Shown: in pieces, positions 27,227-35,969 of the stretch | Layout: every line of letters starts with the position of its first letter | Numbering within the stretch: the stretch's first letter is position 1 | Assembly (NCBI GenBank): GCA_002841495.1 | Contig: PGZV01000007.1 | Coordinates: forward strand, 112,516 to 176,515 | Source: Firmicutes bacterium HGW-Firmicutes-2 | GTDB lineage: Bacteria > Bacillota > Clostridia > Lachnospirales > Vallitaleaceae | DNA length: 64,000 nt | Direction: 5' to 3' | Translations under genes and position numbers: made by a program | Notes under the pieces: model-generated | Seen by the model: only the letters and a program-made list of their open reading frames with translations | Databases searched by the model: none | What the model was told of the DNA's origin: nothing

Positions 27227-27922
27227 ATGGAACCGTTAAAAGTGTTGATTGCAGATGATGAAAAAGGTATACGTAATATCATTGTAGAATACCTAAATCA
27301 AGAAGATATTGAGGTCATAGAAGCCGTTGATGGTGTGGATGCATTGAATCAATTTAAAAAACACACTATTGATTTGGTCATTTTAGACGTGATGATGCCA
27401 AAAATGGAAGGTTGGACTGTATGTAAAGAGATTAGAAAAGTATCTAAAATACCCATTATCATGTTAACAGCCAGAGGAGAGGAATACGATAAACTACTAG
27501 GTTTTGAGTTGGGAATTGATGATTATGTGGTCAAACCCTTCAGTCCTAAGGAGCTAAGAGCTAGAGTTAAAGCACATTTAGCAAGGAGTCAAAGCATGTT
27601 GGAGGTGGTACCGATAAAGAATGAGATAGATTTGGGTGAGCTTAGAATTGACAGGGATGCAAGAAGTGTTTGGTTAATAGATGGTTATTTGCAATTAGCA
27701 CCCAAAGAATATGAACTACTCTTATTCTTAGTAGAGAATCCCAGAAAAGTATTTAGTAGAGAACAACTCTTAAGTGCCGTATGGGGATATGATTTTTTTG
27801 GTGATGATAGAACAGTGGATACCCATATAAAAACATTGAGAGAGCATTTGAAGTCCTATAGAAAATGGATTGTGACTGTATGGCGCATTGGGTATAAGTT
27901 CGATCCGGAGGTTGATAGATGA
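27227..27922 (+). CDS. OmpR/PhoB-family response regulator 1
   Basis: 231 residues from ATG 27227, chosen because GGAGGTGA (27215-27222) precedes it; an upstream in-frame ATG at 27206 has no site. Receiver domain 1-120 with acidic pocket ADDEKG, phosphoacceptor Asp in VILDVMMPKMEG, conserved Thr in MLTARG and Lys in VVKPFSPKEL. The C-terminal winged helix ends in RTVDTHIKTLREHL...VWRIGYKF. It pairs with the kinase that overlaps it by 4 bp. The likely target is the promoter at 26554-26589. Confidence 0.95.
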   Translation: MEPLKVLIADDEKGIRNIIVEYLNQEDIEVIEAVDGVDALNQFKKHTIDLVILDVMMPKMEGWTVCKEIRKVSKIPIIMLTARGEEYDKLLGFELGIDDYVVKPFSPKELRARVKAHLARSQSMLEVVPIKNEIDLGELRIDRDARSVWLIDGYLQLAPKEYELLLFLVENPRKVFSREQLLSAVWGYDFFGDDRTVDTHIKTLREHLKSYRKWIVTVWRIGYKFDPEVDR

Positions 27923-29415
27923 AGAAAATAAGTATGAAACTGTGGATGGGTATGATGTTGTTAGTTGTCTGTATGCTCTTACTTTTGTGGCTTTTTCAAG
28001 TTGTTTTTCTAGAAAAATTTTATATGACGATGCAGATTAACAAATTAGAAAGTAGAGGAGAACAAATTGTATCAAATCTGCAGAATCAAGAAGGTGATTT
28101 GAATTATTTTCAAGTCAGTCATATACTGGACGAGCTTGAAGCTTTTGTTTACACCTATAACATTAGTTTGCAAATTGTTGATGCTAACAGACAAACGATT
28201 TATCAAATGGATGACAACAATGATCAGCATTTTTCCGGTATGCTAAGAAGACAAAATACACAAATACTAAACAACACCTTAAACGGCGAAAAAACCAGAG
28301 GTCTTTTTAAACACCCAAGGTTTGATACAGATTATCTGATTTTAGGTGTGCCTATTATGAGTATGGATAAGAATCACGTTGCAGGTGCTCTATTGATCAT
28401 GACAACGATGGCGCCTGTTTCAGATACTGCCGGCATTATTAAACATCAGCTCATCTATATTACGTTAATTCTACTATTGATTGCATTTGGCATAGCTTAT
28501 GTGATTTCATTTCATCTTAGTCGACCAATTATGAAGATTAATAAAGCAGCCCAAGAAATAGCCCAGGGGAAATGGGACATTCATATGGAAAAAATGGGTG
28601 ACGATGAAATAGGCCAGTTGGCTGATACCATAAAGGACATGGCATCATCTTTAAAGCAAACAGACAGACTAAGGAAAGAACTGATTGGAAATATTTCACA
28701 TGAACTAAGAACACCCCTTAGTCTCATTCGTGGTTATGCAGAAACCATTCGCGATATTAGTGGTGAAGAACAAGAAAAAAGAGAAGGCCATTTGGCGATT
28801 ATCATTGATGAATCTGAAAGATTAGGACGCTTAATTGACGACATTTTAAACTTATCTCAATTAGAAGTGGATGGGGTAAAATTGGTTCAAGAACCGATAA
28901 ACATACAAGTCCTTGTTGACAGTATAAATAAAAGGTTTCTGGATTTATCACAAAAAAAGGGCATAAATCTAGAAGTAGACATAGAAGACGACTTGGTTGG
29001 TTTTGGTGATCATAACCGTATCGAACAAGTTATGATAAACCTTGTAGGCAATGCCTTTAATCATACACCACCTGATGGCAATGTCTTTATAAAGGCCCAG
29101 CAGATAAAGGATTACATAAACATAGAAGTCAACAATGAAGGTGTGAAAATCAAAGATGAAGATATTGAGCATATTTGGGAACGTTATTACAAAGTCAATC
29201 GAGTTGCCGGAGAAAGTACGATTGGTAGTGGCTTGGGGCTCGCTATTGTAAAAAATATTCTACGCGCACATGAGGTTGAATTTGGCGTAAATAGCCATGA
29301 TAACGGCACAACTGTTTTTTGGTTCCGATTACATCGTGGCGATCTCATGTTAAAAAATGAGGCGAATCAGACCGACAGCTATTACGAGACAGATAATAGG
29401 TATAATAAGAGCTAA
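27919..29415 (+). CDS. Sensor histidine kinase 1
   Basis: 498 residues, starting in the ATGA overlap with the regulator gene. Membrane helices about 8-30 and 175-197 flank an extracytoplasmic sensor of about 140 residues; HAMP about 198-250; HisKA with NISHELRTPLSLI (H-box); HATPase with N-box NLVGNAFNHT and G-box GSGLGLAIV. The catalytic domain ends at TVFWFRL, and an extra polar tail of about 28 residues follows. That tail is encoded opposite the 3' end of a small membrane protein gene on the other strand (29350-29550), a 66-bp tail-to-tail overlap. The signal sensed is unknown. Confidence 0.94.
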   Translation: MKKISMKLWMGMMLLVVCMLLLLWLFQVVFLEKFYMTMQINKLESRGEQIVSNLQNQEGDLNYFQVSHILDELEAFVYTYNISLQIVDANRQTIYQMDDNNDQHFSGMLRRQNTQILNNTLNGEKTRGLFKHPRFDTDYLILGVPIMSMDKNHVAGALLIMTTMAPVSDTAGIIKHQLIYITLILLLIAFGIAYVISFHLSRPIMKINKAAQEIAQGKWDIHMEKMGDDEIGQLADTIKDMASSLKQTDRLRKELIGNISHELRTPLSLIRGYAETIRDISGEEQEKREGHLAIIIDESERLGRLIDDILNLSQLEVDGVKLVQEPINIQVLVDSINKRFLDLSQKKGINLEVDIEDDLVGFGDHNRIEQVMINLVGNAFNHTPPDGNVFIKAQQIKDYINIEVNNEGVKIKDEDIEHIWERYYKVNRVAGESTIGSGLGLAIVKNILRAHEVEFGVNSHDNGTTVFWFRLHRGDLMLKNEANQTDSYYETDNRYNKS

Positions 29416-29550
29416 GCCGACAGGTATGAGAACGAAAAACAATAGCACACCGACAATGCCCAAAGCAAGACGAATAATTCCGACGCTGACTTTAAAAACT
29501 AAACTGATCACAAGACCGAGAATAGCAAAAAACAACAATAATTCTAACAT
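29350..29550 (-). CDS. Small hydrophobic membrane protein
   Basis: 66 residues, nearly all hydrophobic, forming two to three membrane helices with Gly and Pro breaks (for example LVFKVSVGIIRLALGIVGV). Start ATG 29550 is ten bases downstream of an AAGG; a TTG at 29556 is an alternative start. Its 3' end runs 66 bp into the kinase gene on the opposite strand. I do not recognise a family. Hydrophobicity alone can arise by chance, but the ribosome site and clean two-helix pattern favour a real gene. Confidence 0.6.
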   Translation of the reverse strand: MLELLLFFAILGLVISLVFKVSVGIIRLALGIVGVLLFFVLIPVGLALIIPIICLVIAVGLIRLIF

Positions 29551-29752
29551 ATTCAATCATCCTTTCTTAACAAATGTTTTATTCATTTTAGTATAAGATT
29601 TTATATTTATCATGCCCTTAGTATAGGATTAAGATTTAATTAGAAAGTCGAATCCTCAATCTTTACAAATATGATGGTATATGGGATTATTAAGGTAAGC
29701 TTTGCATATCATTAAATAGCTTCTCAGATGAGAGGAATGAAAGGGTGACAAG

Positions 29753-32700
29753 ATGAAAAAAGACTGGAACAACCCGTTGGTAATAGGTATAAATAAAGAA
29801 AAAGCTAGACAAGAGGCAGAAAGTCATAGTTTGCTTGAAGACTATTTGAATCAAATGTCAAAAAGACAATCTTTAAATGGTATATGGAAATTTTATTATT
29901 GTAAAAATGACAGTGAGCGACCCAGTGGCTTTTTTGAAAAAGATTTGGACACCAAGGACTGGGATCATATTAACGTACCTTCTGTTTGGGAGACACAAGG
30001 GTATGATAAACCCTATTATTTGGCATTTGATTATCCTCCTGCGGTCAGTAAAAAAACCAAAGAGATACCTTGGATTGATGAAGAGAAAAACCCGGTAGGT
30101 ATTTATAGAACAGGTTTTATATTGGAAGATACATGGGCTCAAAACGAGATATATTGTCATTTTGGAGCGGTAAAATCAGCTTTTTATCTTTACATAAACG
30201 GTCATCAGGTAGGGTATTCACAAGGTTCTATGACGCCTTCCGAATTTAATATAACAGGCTTTGTTACGCCCGGTGAAAATCAGATAACCGTAGAAGTTTA
30301 TAAATATAGTGACGGTACATATCTTGAAGACCAGGACATGTGGTTTATGGCTGGTATCTATAGGAATGTCTACATATACCAGGAATCAAGAAGTGGTATA
30401 AAGGATTTTTATTTCTATAATACTTTTGATTCAGCTTATGAAAATGCCTTTTTATATAGTGAAATAACACTAAAATCCTTTAGTGATGTCCACGGCCTCG
30501 AATTATATTTAAGCGAAAAAGAAGGGGAACTGGGCCAGTGTATTTTGGAAAAGTCTGAGTTAACCATGGTAAATCAAGATGTAATCGAAGTCCAAAACCC
30601 GAAAAAATGGAACCATGAAACACCTAATTTATATTTTTTAACATGTATCATTAAGAATGAAGACGGAGAAATTATAGAAATCAAAGGTACGACCTTTGGG
30701 TTTAGAACTGTTGAAATCAAAAATGCCAGGTTTTTGATTAACGGTGTTCCGATCATTTTCAAAGGGGTCAATCGACATGAGTTCAATCCGGACACAGGTT
30801 GGTACTTACCAAGAGCCCTAAGAGAACAAGATATAAAGATTATAAAACAACATAATATCAATGCAATTCGCACAGCACACTATCCCAATGATCCTCATCT
30901 ATATGAACTTTGTGACCGTCATGGTCTGTATGTTATCGACGAGGCGGATGTTGAAACTCATGGTGTTCGCAAAAAAAATGTACCGGGTGACAACCCTATG
31001 TGGACGCATGCAGTTGTAGATCGTATGAATCGTATGGTCCTTAGAGATCGTATTCATCCAAGTATTGTCATGTGGTCACTTGGTAACGAAGCCGGTTATG
31101 GTGATAATTTCCGGATTATGAAAAAGGAGGCCATGAAGCTAGATCAGACAAGACCATTTCATTATGAAGGTGATTTGGATTTACAAGTCTCAGACGTTCT
31201 TAGTTTGATGTACCCTTCTCCTGAGAAAGCAGCGCAGTACGGCAGATTAGAAAATACAAAAATAACCCTTGCTCAGAACTTGATGAACCAACTTACCGCA
31301 GACCAAAAAGCATTTAAGCGAGAACAATATATGGACAAACCGGTTATGAGTTGTGAGTTTGCTCATGCTATGGAAAACAGTTTGGGTAATTTTGCTGAAC
31401 ATATCAAAGTCTTTGAAACATATGACAACTGGTGTGGTGGTTTTATTTGGGATTTTGTAGATCAATCTCTACGAAAAGGCACCAAAGAAGATAAGGATTA
31501 TTGGACCTATGGTGGTGATTATAATGAGGAAAAACACCATGGTCACTTCTGTGCCAATGGCATTGTTTCAGCAGATAGAAGATTGCATCCGGCTATATAT
31601 GAAGTAAAAAAAGTCTATCAGGACTTTGAAATACGTAAAGAAAACGAAGGCTATATGTTGTATAATAAGAGGTTTTTTACAGGGCTAGAAGATTTTGAGT
31701 TTGTTTATATTAAAAAAGTGGAAGGTTATGTGGTAGAAGAAAAAACAATTCAGATACCATGGATTGGTCCGGGTGCATCTACATTACTTACATTGCCTAA
31801 TAGCATGGAAAATAAAGAAAACAAAGAGGGTATTGTTCATGAGGTCTTTGTAGCTAGGCTAAAAACAGATCATTGGTATGCAAAAGCCGGGTATGAAATG
31901 GGTTTTGAGCAGTTTTGCGTTCAAGAGTCAGGCAACACTATAATTGAAGAAGGCACAAAAGTCCAAGTTAAAAAAACGGATGAAGGCTTATCTGTTAAGG
32001 GCGGAGATCTAGTGGTGCATTTTATGCGTGAAGACGGATTGATTTATAAAATCCTGTTTAAAGGTCAAGTCATCTTGGACCATAAGCTTCAAATGAATTT
32101 CTGGAGACCACCGACAGACAATGATATGGGTATGGCGAATTTTAGACCGGAGCTAGCAGGTTTTATAAACCGTAGTGTCTTCAAAAAATTGACAGATCAT
32201 CCACCAAAAGCTGTTCGATTTCTTGTTAATAGAAAGGAAAACAACGTTATTATTACATCTATTTATAATGTACCGACTTTTAAAAAGCTTGAAATCAGAT
32301 ATTATGTGAACAGTCTAGGTGACCTGCAGATCAGAACCATCGCTGAGCCTAAAAAAGATATGATTCGACTAGGCTTTACCACTGAGTTTAGTAGCGCATT
32401 CAATCAAGTATCCTGGTTTGGTAGAGGGCCTCATGAATCTTATATGGATAGAAAAACCGGTGGTAAATTCGGAAGGTATCACCAAGATGTTGAGGATATG
32501 CCCCATCATTATATGCGACCTCAAGAAAATGGTTTAAGAGCGGATGTTTACGAAATTAAGCTTATCGCGCCCAATAAGTCTATTAAAATAAAATCGGCGC
32601 AAAAGCCTCTGTTTTTCTCAGTATGGCCATACAGGATGAAAAGTCTAGAAGAAGCACGCCATAGCTATGAAATGAAGCATGAGGGCATAGTTACTCTGAA

Positions 32701-32836
32701 CTTAGATGGCTTTCATAGGGGTGTTGGTGGTGATGAACCGGGCATGCTATCCTTACTTGAGGCATATAAATTGCCAAAGCATAAACTCTATGATTATCGA
32801 TTTGTGATAAGTTTTTCAAGTAATGATGGACAATAA
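29753..32836 (+). CDS. lacZ: Beta-galactosidase (glycoside hydrolase family 2, LacZ type)
   Basis: 1027 residues, the full five-domain length of LacZ. The jelly-roll domain contains RQSLNGIWKF and VPSVWETQGYDKP; the TIM barrel has the acid/base Glu in MWSLGNEAGYG (about 446) and the nucleophile Glu in SCEFAHAMENS (about 534); the C-terminal Bgal small chain domain includes NFWRPPTDND and WFGRGPHESY. No signal peptide, so it acts in the cytoplasm on imported beta-galactosides. No sugar transporter or galactose gene is adjacent, so the import route is unknown. AAAGGGTG precedes ATG 29753. Confidence 0.96.
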   Translation: MKKDWNNPLVIGINKEKARQEAESHSLLEDYLNQMSKRQSLNGIWKFYYCKNDSERPSGFFEKDLDTKDWDHINVPSVWETQGYDKPYYLAFDYPPAVSKKTKEIPWIDEEKNPVGIYRTGFILEDTWAQNEIYCHFGAVKSAFYLYINGHQVGYSQGSMTPSEFNITGFVTPGENQITVEVYKYSDGTYLEDQDMWFMAGIYRNVYIYQESRSGIKDFYFYNTFDSAYENAFLYSEITLKSFSDVHGLELYLSEKEGELGQCILEKSELTMVNQDVIEVQNPKKWNHETPNLYFLTCIIKNEDGEIIEIKGTTFGFRTVEIKNARFLINGVPIIFKGVNRHEFNPDTGWYLPRALREQDIKIIKQHNINAIRTAHYPNDPHLYELCDRHGLYVIDEADVETHGVRKKNVPGDNPMWTHAVVDRMNRMVLRDRIHPSIVMWSLGNEAGYGDNFRIMKKEAMKLDQTRPFHYEGDLDLQVSDVLSLMYPSPEKAAQYGRLENTKITLAQNLMNQLTADQKAFKREQYMDKPVMSCEFAHAMENSLGNFAEHIKVFETYDNWCGGFIWDFVDQSLRKGTKEDKDYWTYGGDYNEEKHHGHFCANGIVSADRRLHPAIYEVKKVYQDFEIRKENEGYMLYNKRFFTGLEDFEFVYIKKVEGYVVEEKTIQIPWIGPGASTLLTLPNSMENKENKEGIVHEVFVARLKTDHWYAKAGYEMGFEQFCVQESGNTIIEEGTKVQVKKTDEGLSVKGGDLVVHFMREDGLIYKILFKGQVILDHKLQMNFWRPPTDNDMGMANFRPELAGFINRSVFKKLTDHPPKAVRFLVNRKENNVIITSIYNVPTFKKLEIRYYVNSLGDLQIRTIAEPKKDMIRLGFTTEFSSAFNQVSWFGRGPHESYMDRKTGGKFGRYHQDVEDMPHHYMRPQENGLRADVYEIKLIAPNKSIKIKSAQKPLFFSVWPYRMKSLEEARHSYEMKHEGIVTLNLDGFHRGVGGDEPGMLSLLEAYKLPKHKLYDYRFVISFSSNDGQ

Positions 32837-32905
32837 TCACGAAGCGTGATATTATATCTTATATAAGATTTATTATCATTTACCACTTAGTAGGGGGCTT
32901 AGATT

Positions 32906-34699
32906 ATGAATGAAATTAGTAATAAGATTCTGTATCATGCATATAGAGCAGGGGCACAAGAAGTCATCCGACATCGAAATCAACTTAATAGTATCAACGT
33001 TTTTCCTATAGCTGATGGTGATACAGGGTCTAACCTTTCTTCTTTGATGCATAGCATTTTAAGCGAATCCAAACTGGAGAAGGATGTAGGAAATACCATG
33101 CGTTCTATAGCTGATGCAGCTATCAATGGAGCGAGAGGGAACTCAGGTATTATATTTGCCCAGTATCTATGTGGTATTAGTATTGGTTTGGAAAATGGTG
33201 CAAGTATTGTTAGTGTTCATCATTATGTTGAAGCCAACAAAGCAGCAGTCGATTATGCCTATGATGCCGTAGAAGATCCTACTGAAGGTACAATGCTGAC
33301 TTTGATACGTATATGGTCAGAAGCCCTAAACCGCTTTATAAAAAAGACATCAGATTTTAGAGAATTACTCAGTTATGCTTATGGTGATATTGTAGAAGCG
33401 CTTGCAAAAACCCAATATCAATTAGCAAGTCTTAAAAAAGCTGCTGTTGTCGATGCAGGTGCCAAAGGATTTGTGCACTTTGTAGACGGTTTCTTAAGAT
33501 CCTTAAAAGGTAATCATGATTTTGAGATTGTAAACAATCTGAGTCATGATCATTGGGAGCAGGTCCCACAGATATCCATTGACCATCAGGAGGTTGTTGA
33601 TTTAGCCTTTAGGTATTGTGCGGAAGCAATGCTAATCAATATGGATATACCGCTTAAAGACATTAAAAAAGAATTACGTGTTTTTGGGGATTCATTAATT
33701 GTAGCTGGTAATGAACACAGAATGCGCGTTCATATTCACACCAATCAGCCGGTTGACTTTTTTGAAAAACTTCGTTCATTGGGGCGGATTACCTTTCAAA
33801 AAGTGGATGATATGGTTAACCAAAGCAGTCTGGTGAATGAACGAAAATACAAAATAGGATTGGTGACGGATTCTATTGCTGATCTTCCACGGTCATTTAT
33901 TGAGGACCATCAGATACAAGTCGTTAATTTGAAAATCCTTCATAAGGATGACATATATATCGATCGAATCACGATTGACAATAAAAAAGCGATTGGACTC
34001 TTAGAAGAAGGTGATGAGCGCGCGACCTCCTCACAACCGGATAAGCAAGCCGTTATTTTACAACTCCAAACTCTGCAAGATTATTATGACGAGATTATTG
34101 TGATGACAGTTTCAAAAGCTTTAAGTGGTACTTTTAATGTTTTTCAAAAAGCAGCTAATGAAATAGAAGTTTATCCCAAAAAAATTACTGTTATAGATTC
34201 GAAGCAAAATTCTGCGGCACAAGGCTTGTTGGTTATGGAATGTGCCAAGTTTATTGAACAGGGTATACCATATGATCAGATAATAGAGAAGATGCAAATA
34301 CTAGTAAGTAAAAGTAAGATTTTGGTTAGTGTTAAAAACCTAAATGCAATGATTAGATCAGGTAGACTGAGTACAAAAGGCGGAAAAATAGCTAACCTCA
34401 TTAACCTTAAACCGATTGTAACATTAGACAGTAAAGGGGAGGGTGGACTTGGTGGCGTTGCTTTTAGTCATGAAGCCAGTCTAAAGAAAATAAAGAAAAA
34501 GCTCATTAAAATTAATGACACAATAGGATTAAAAGCTTATTGTGTGGTCCATGCACAGAATTTTGAAGCGGCTAAAGCATACACAGAAGCACTACAACTA
34601 GCCTTAGGTATGCCGCCTGCTTACTTAGAAGATGTTTCCTCAATCGTTGCAATTGGCGCAGGTGACGGTGCAATAGCTGTCGGTTATATCACTCACTAG
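32906..34699 (+). CDS. DAK2-DegV fusion, putative fatty acid kinase (FakA-FakB fusion)
   Basis: 597 residues. Residues 1-200 are a DhaL/DAK2 domain with the nucleotide/Mg motif ADGDTGSNLSS (36-46). Residues about 220-305 match the FakA middle region (FGDSLIVAGNEH, VHIHTNQP). From about 313 a complete DegV domain starts with GLVTDSIADLP and contains SKALSGTF and DSKQNSAAQG. In Gram-positive bacteria FakA (kinase) and FakB (DegV, fatty-acid carrier) are separate proteins that together make acyl phosphate; here both are in one chain. Function is inferred from these families. A stand-alone DegV is also encoded at 47332-48189. Confidence 0.88.
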   Translation: MNEISNKILYHAYRAGAQEVIRHRNQLNSINVFPIADGDTGSNLSSLMHSILSESKLEKDVGNTMRSIADAAINGARGNSGIIFAQYLCGISIGLENGASIVSVHHYVEANKAAVDYAYDAVEDPTEGTMLTLIRIWSEALNRFIKKTSDFRELLSYAYGDIVEALAKTQYQLASLKKAAVVDAGAKGFVHFVDGFLRSLKGNHDFEIVNNLSHDHWEQVPQISIDHQEVVDLAFRYCAEAMLINMDIPLKDIKKELRVFGDSLIVAGNEHRMRVHIHTNQPVDFFEKLRSLGRITFQKVDDMVNQSSLVNERKYKIGLVTDSIADLPRSFIEDHQIQVVNLKILHKDDIYIDRITIDNKKAIGLLEEGDERATSSQPDKQAVILQLQTLQDYYDEIIVMTVSKALSGTFNVFQKAANEIEVYPKKITVIDSKQNSAAQGLLVMECAKFIEQGIPYDQIIEKMQILVSKSKILVSVKNLNAMIRSGRLSTKGGKIANLINLKPIVTLDSKGEGGLGGVAFSHEASLKKIKKKLIKINDTIGLKAYCVVHAQNFEAAKAYTEALQLALGMPPAYLEDVSSIVAIGAGDGAIAVGYITH

Positions 34700-34710
34700 G
34701 AGGGGATATT

Positions 34711-35478
34711 ATGTTTTTACAAGCCTTAGTTATACTTTTTATATATTTTTCATGTTTGTTTATATTAGGACAAGTTTTAGTGGATAACTCTATTGTTGAC
34801 ATCGGATGGGGTGGCGGTTTTGTTATTTTGGCTATGGTCGGATTGATTCTTAATAAAGAAATAGGAGCAGTACATATACTAACTACGGCTTTTGTTCTTT
34901 TGTGGGGAATTAGATTGGTTTTACATTTGGCAAAACGTAATATTGGCAAGCCTGAGGATTACAGATATGTCCAGATGCGTATCAAATGGGGAGAAAAATG
35001 GCCCAGGCTAAAAGCTTTTTTGAACGTATATATGCTTCAGATGGTGGTGATGTATGTTGTAGCATTGCCGATTATTGCTCTTGCAGGTAAAACGGTTGAT
35101 GGTTTAGGCGTTTTTTCTCTGATTGGAAGTATCGTCTTTGTTATAGGTTATCTTTTTGAAGTGATTGGTGATGAACAGCTCAGAAGGTTTAAAGCTTCAC
35201 CGGAGAATAAAGGCAAGATTATTACGACTGGGTTATGGCGATATACGAGGCACCCTAATTATTTTGGTGAAGCTATGATTTGGTGGGGTATTTATTTGAC
35301 GGTGCTTGAGGCATCCGGAACAGCTTGGACTTTTATTGGTCCGATGTTGATTAATCTGTTTCTGAGGTATGTATCAGGGGTTCCGTTGCTGGAGAGGAAG
35401 TATAAGGACCGAGAGGATTTTAAGGCTTACAAGGCGGTGACGCCGGTATTTGTTCCTTGGTTTCCTAAGAGGATATAG
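34711..35478 (+). CDS. DUF1295 membrane protein (steroid 5-alpha-reductase-like)
   Basis: 255 residues, about six membrane helices. The family hallmark RYTRHPNYFGEAMIWWGIYL is near 169-188, and the C-terminus has the usual PLLERKYKDREDF. DUF1295 proteins share the isoprenylcysteine methyltransferase/5-alpha-reductase fold and their bacterial function is generally unknown. It starts 11 bp after the DAK2-DegV fusion with TAGGAGGGG as ribosome site, so the two are probably co-transcribed, which hints at a lipid-related role. The stop codon is the first unit of a 5-bp tandem repeat. Confidence 0.9.
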   Translation: MFLQALVILFIYFSCLFILGQVLVDNSIVDIGWGGGFVILAMVGLILNKEIGAVHILTTAFVLLWGIRLVLHLAKRNIGKPEDYRYVQMRIKWGEKWPRLKAFLNVYMLQMVVMYVVALPIIALAGKTVDGLGVFSLIGSIVFVIGYLFEVIGDEQLRRFKASPENKGKIITTGLWRYTRHPNYFGEAMIWWGIYLTVLEASGTAWTFIGPMLINLFLRYVSGVPLLERKYKDREDFKAYKAVTPVFVPWFPKRI

Positions 35479-35500
35479 GTTAGGTTAGGTTATGTTAGGT
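35476..35500 (+). repeat. Five-unit TAGGT tandem repeat
   Basis: Units TAGGT, TAGGT, TAGGT, TATGT, TAGGT run from the DUF1295 stop codon. A change in unit number would not alter the protein because the stop is in the first unit. Confidence 0.75.
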
Positions 35501-35523
35501 TGAAAAGAAATATTGTATTAAGA

Positions 35524-35571
35524 GGTCCCATGAAAACCCTTCCACAGTGTGTATGATTACGGTCTCCAGTT
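35524..35571 (+). repeat. 48-bp intergenic repeat, copy 2
   Basis: Begins GGTCCCATGAAAACCCTTCC, continues ACAGTGTGTATGA and ends CTCCAGTT. It matches 22923-22970. Next to it TTGGTGCAT and ATGCACCAA form a perfect 9-bp-arm hairpin (35570-35589), and the same GCATCCATGC core recurs in a second small hairpin near 35603-35615. Confidence 0.7.
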
Positions 35572-35633
35572 GGTGCATCCATGCACCAAAAGTCGACGGT
35601 CAGCATCCATGCCGGTTTTGAATGATTGCAGTA

Positions 35634-35666
35634 GGTCCCATGAAAACTTTTCCACAGTGTGTATGA
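35634..35666 (+). repeat. 48-bp intergenic repeat, copy 3 (first 33 bp)
   Basis: Begins GGTCCCATGAAAACTTTTCC and ends at TGTATGA; it starts exactly 110 bp after copy 2. Similarity stops after 33 bases. Two copies with a 77-bp gap do not make a CRISPR array. Confidence 0.65.
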
Positions 35667-35696
35667 CCTTCGAAATATTTTATATTATTGTATAGT

Positions 35697-35759
35697 AGCA
35701 AGTGTTCATTTGTCGCATCTCTCTATGAGAAAAGATAGAAAATGAATGCTTGCTTTTTT
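35697..35759 (+). terminator. Rho-independent terminator of an unassigned transcript
   Basis: AGCAAGTGTTCATTT pairs with AAATGAATGCTTGCT (15 bp including two G-T pairs), with an inner ATCT/AGAT pair, followed by six T. It lies 220 bp after the DUF1295 stop, downstream of two 48-bp repeats. It ends either a long 3' UTR or a small RNA made from about 35500-35750. Confidence 0.75.
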
Positions 35760-35764
35760 ATCCT

Positions 35765-35863
35765 GTTAAAATTTAGTTTCTCTAATTACCTAGAACATAT
35801 AGATTGCGTTGAAGCATTCGCAACTATATATCCTATGTAATTGTTCAACTATATAATTTTGAC
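35765..35863 (-). repeat. Dispersed hairpin element, copy B
   Basis: 99 bp. Ends are GTTAAAATTTAGTTTC and AACTATATAATTTTGAC, which are imperfect inverted repeats of each other. Centre loop GCGTTGAAGCATTCGC is shared with copies A, C and D. The stem arms (AATTACATAGGATATATAG against CTATATGTTCTAGGTAATT on the reverse strand) differ from those of the other copies but pair at 18 of 19 positions counting G-T. Opposite orientation to copy A; separated from copy C by one base. Confidence 0.8.
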
Positions 35864-35864
35864 T

Positions 35865-35961
35865 GTCAAAATTAAGTTTCACAGATTGCCTACATCTATA
35901 GATTGCGTTGATACGTTCGCAACTATAGGATGTATGCAAAGCTCAACTATATAATTTTGAC
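35865..35961 (-). repeat. Dispersed hairpin element, copy C
   Basis: 97 bp, direct tandem of copy B. Ends GTCAAAATTAAGTTTCAC and AACTATATAATTTTGAC show terminal inverted repeats. The whole element folds into one long hairpin: ends pair, then TTGCCTACATC with GATGTATGCAA, then TATAG with CTATA, then TTGCG with CGCAA. The B-C junction reads ATTTTGAC-T-GTCAAAAT, and the same GAC-T-GTCAAAT follows copy C, as if a third unit began there. Confidence 0.8.
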
Positions 35962-35969
35962 TGTCAAAT

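Noticed and set aside
22923..35666. CRISPR array made from the GGTCCCATGAAAAC repeats
   Set aside because: Only three copies, two with a 77-bp gap and one 12.6 kb away; no cas gene.
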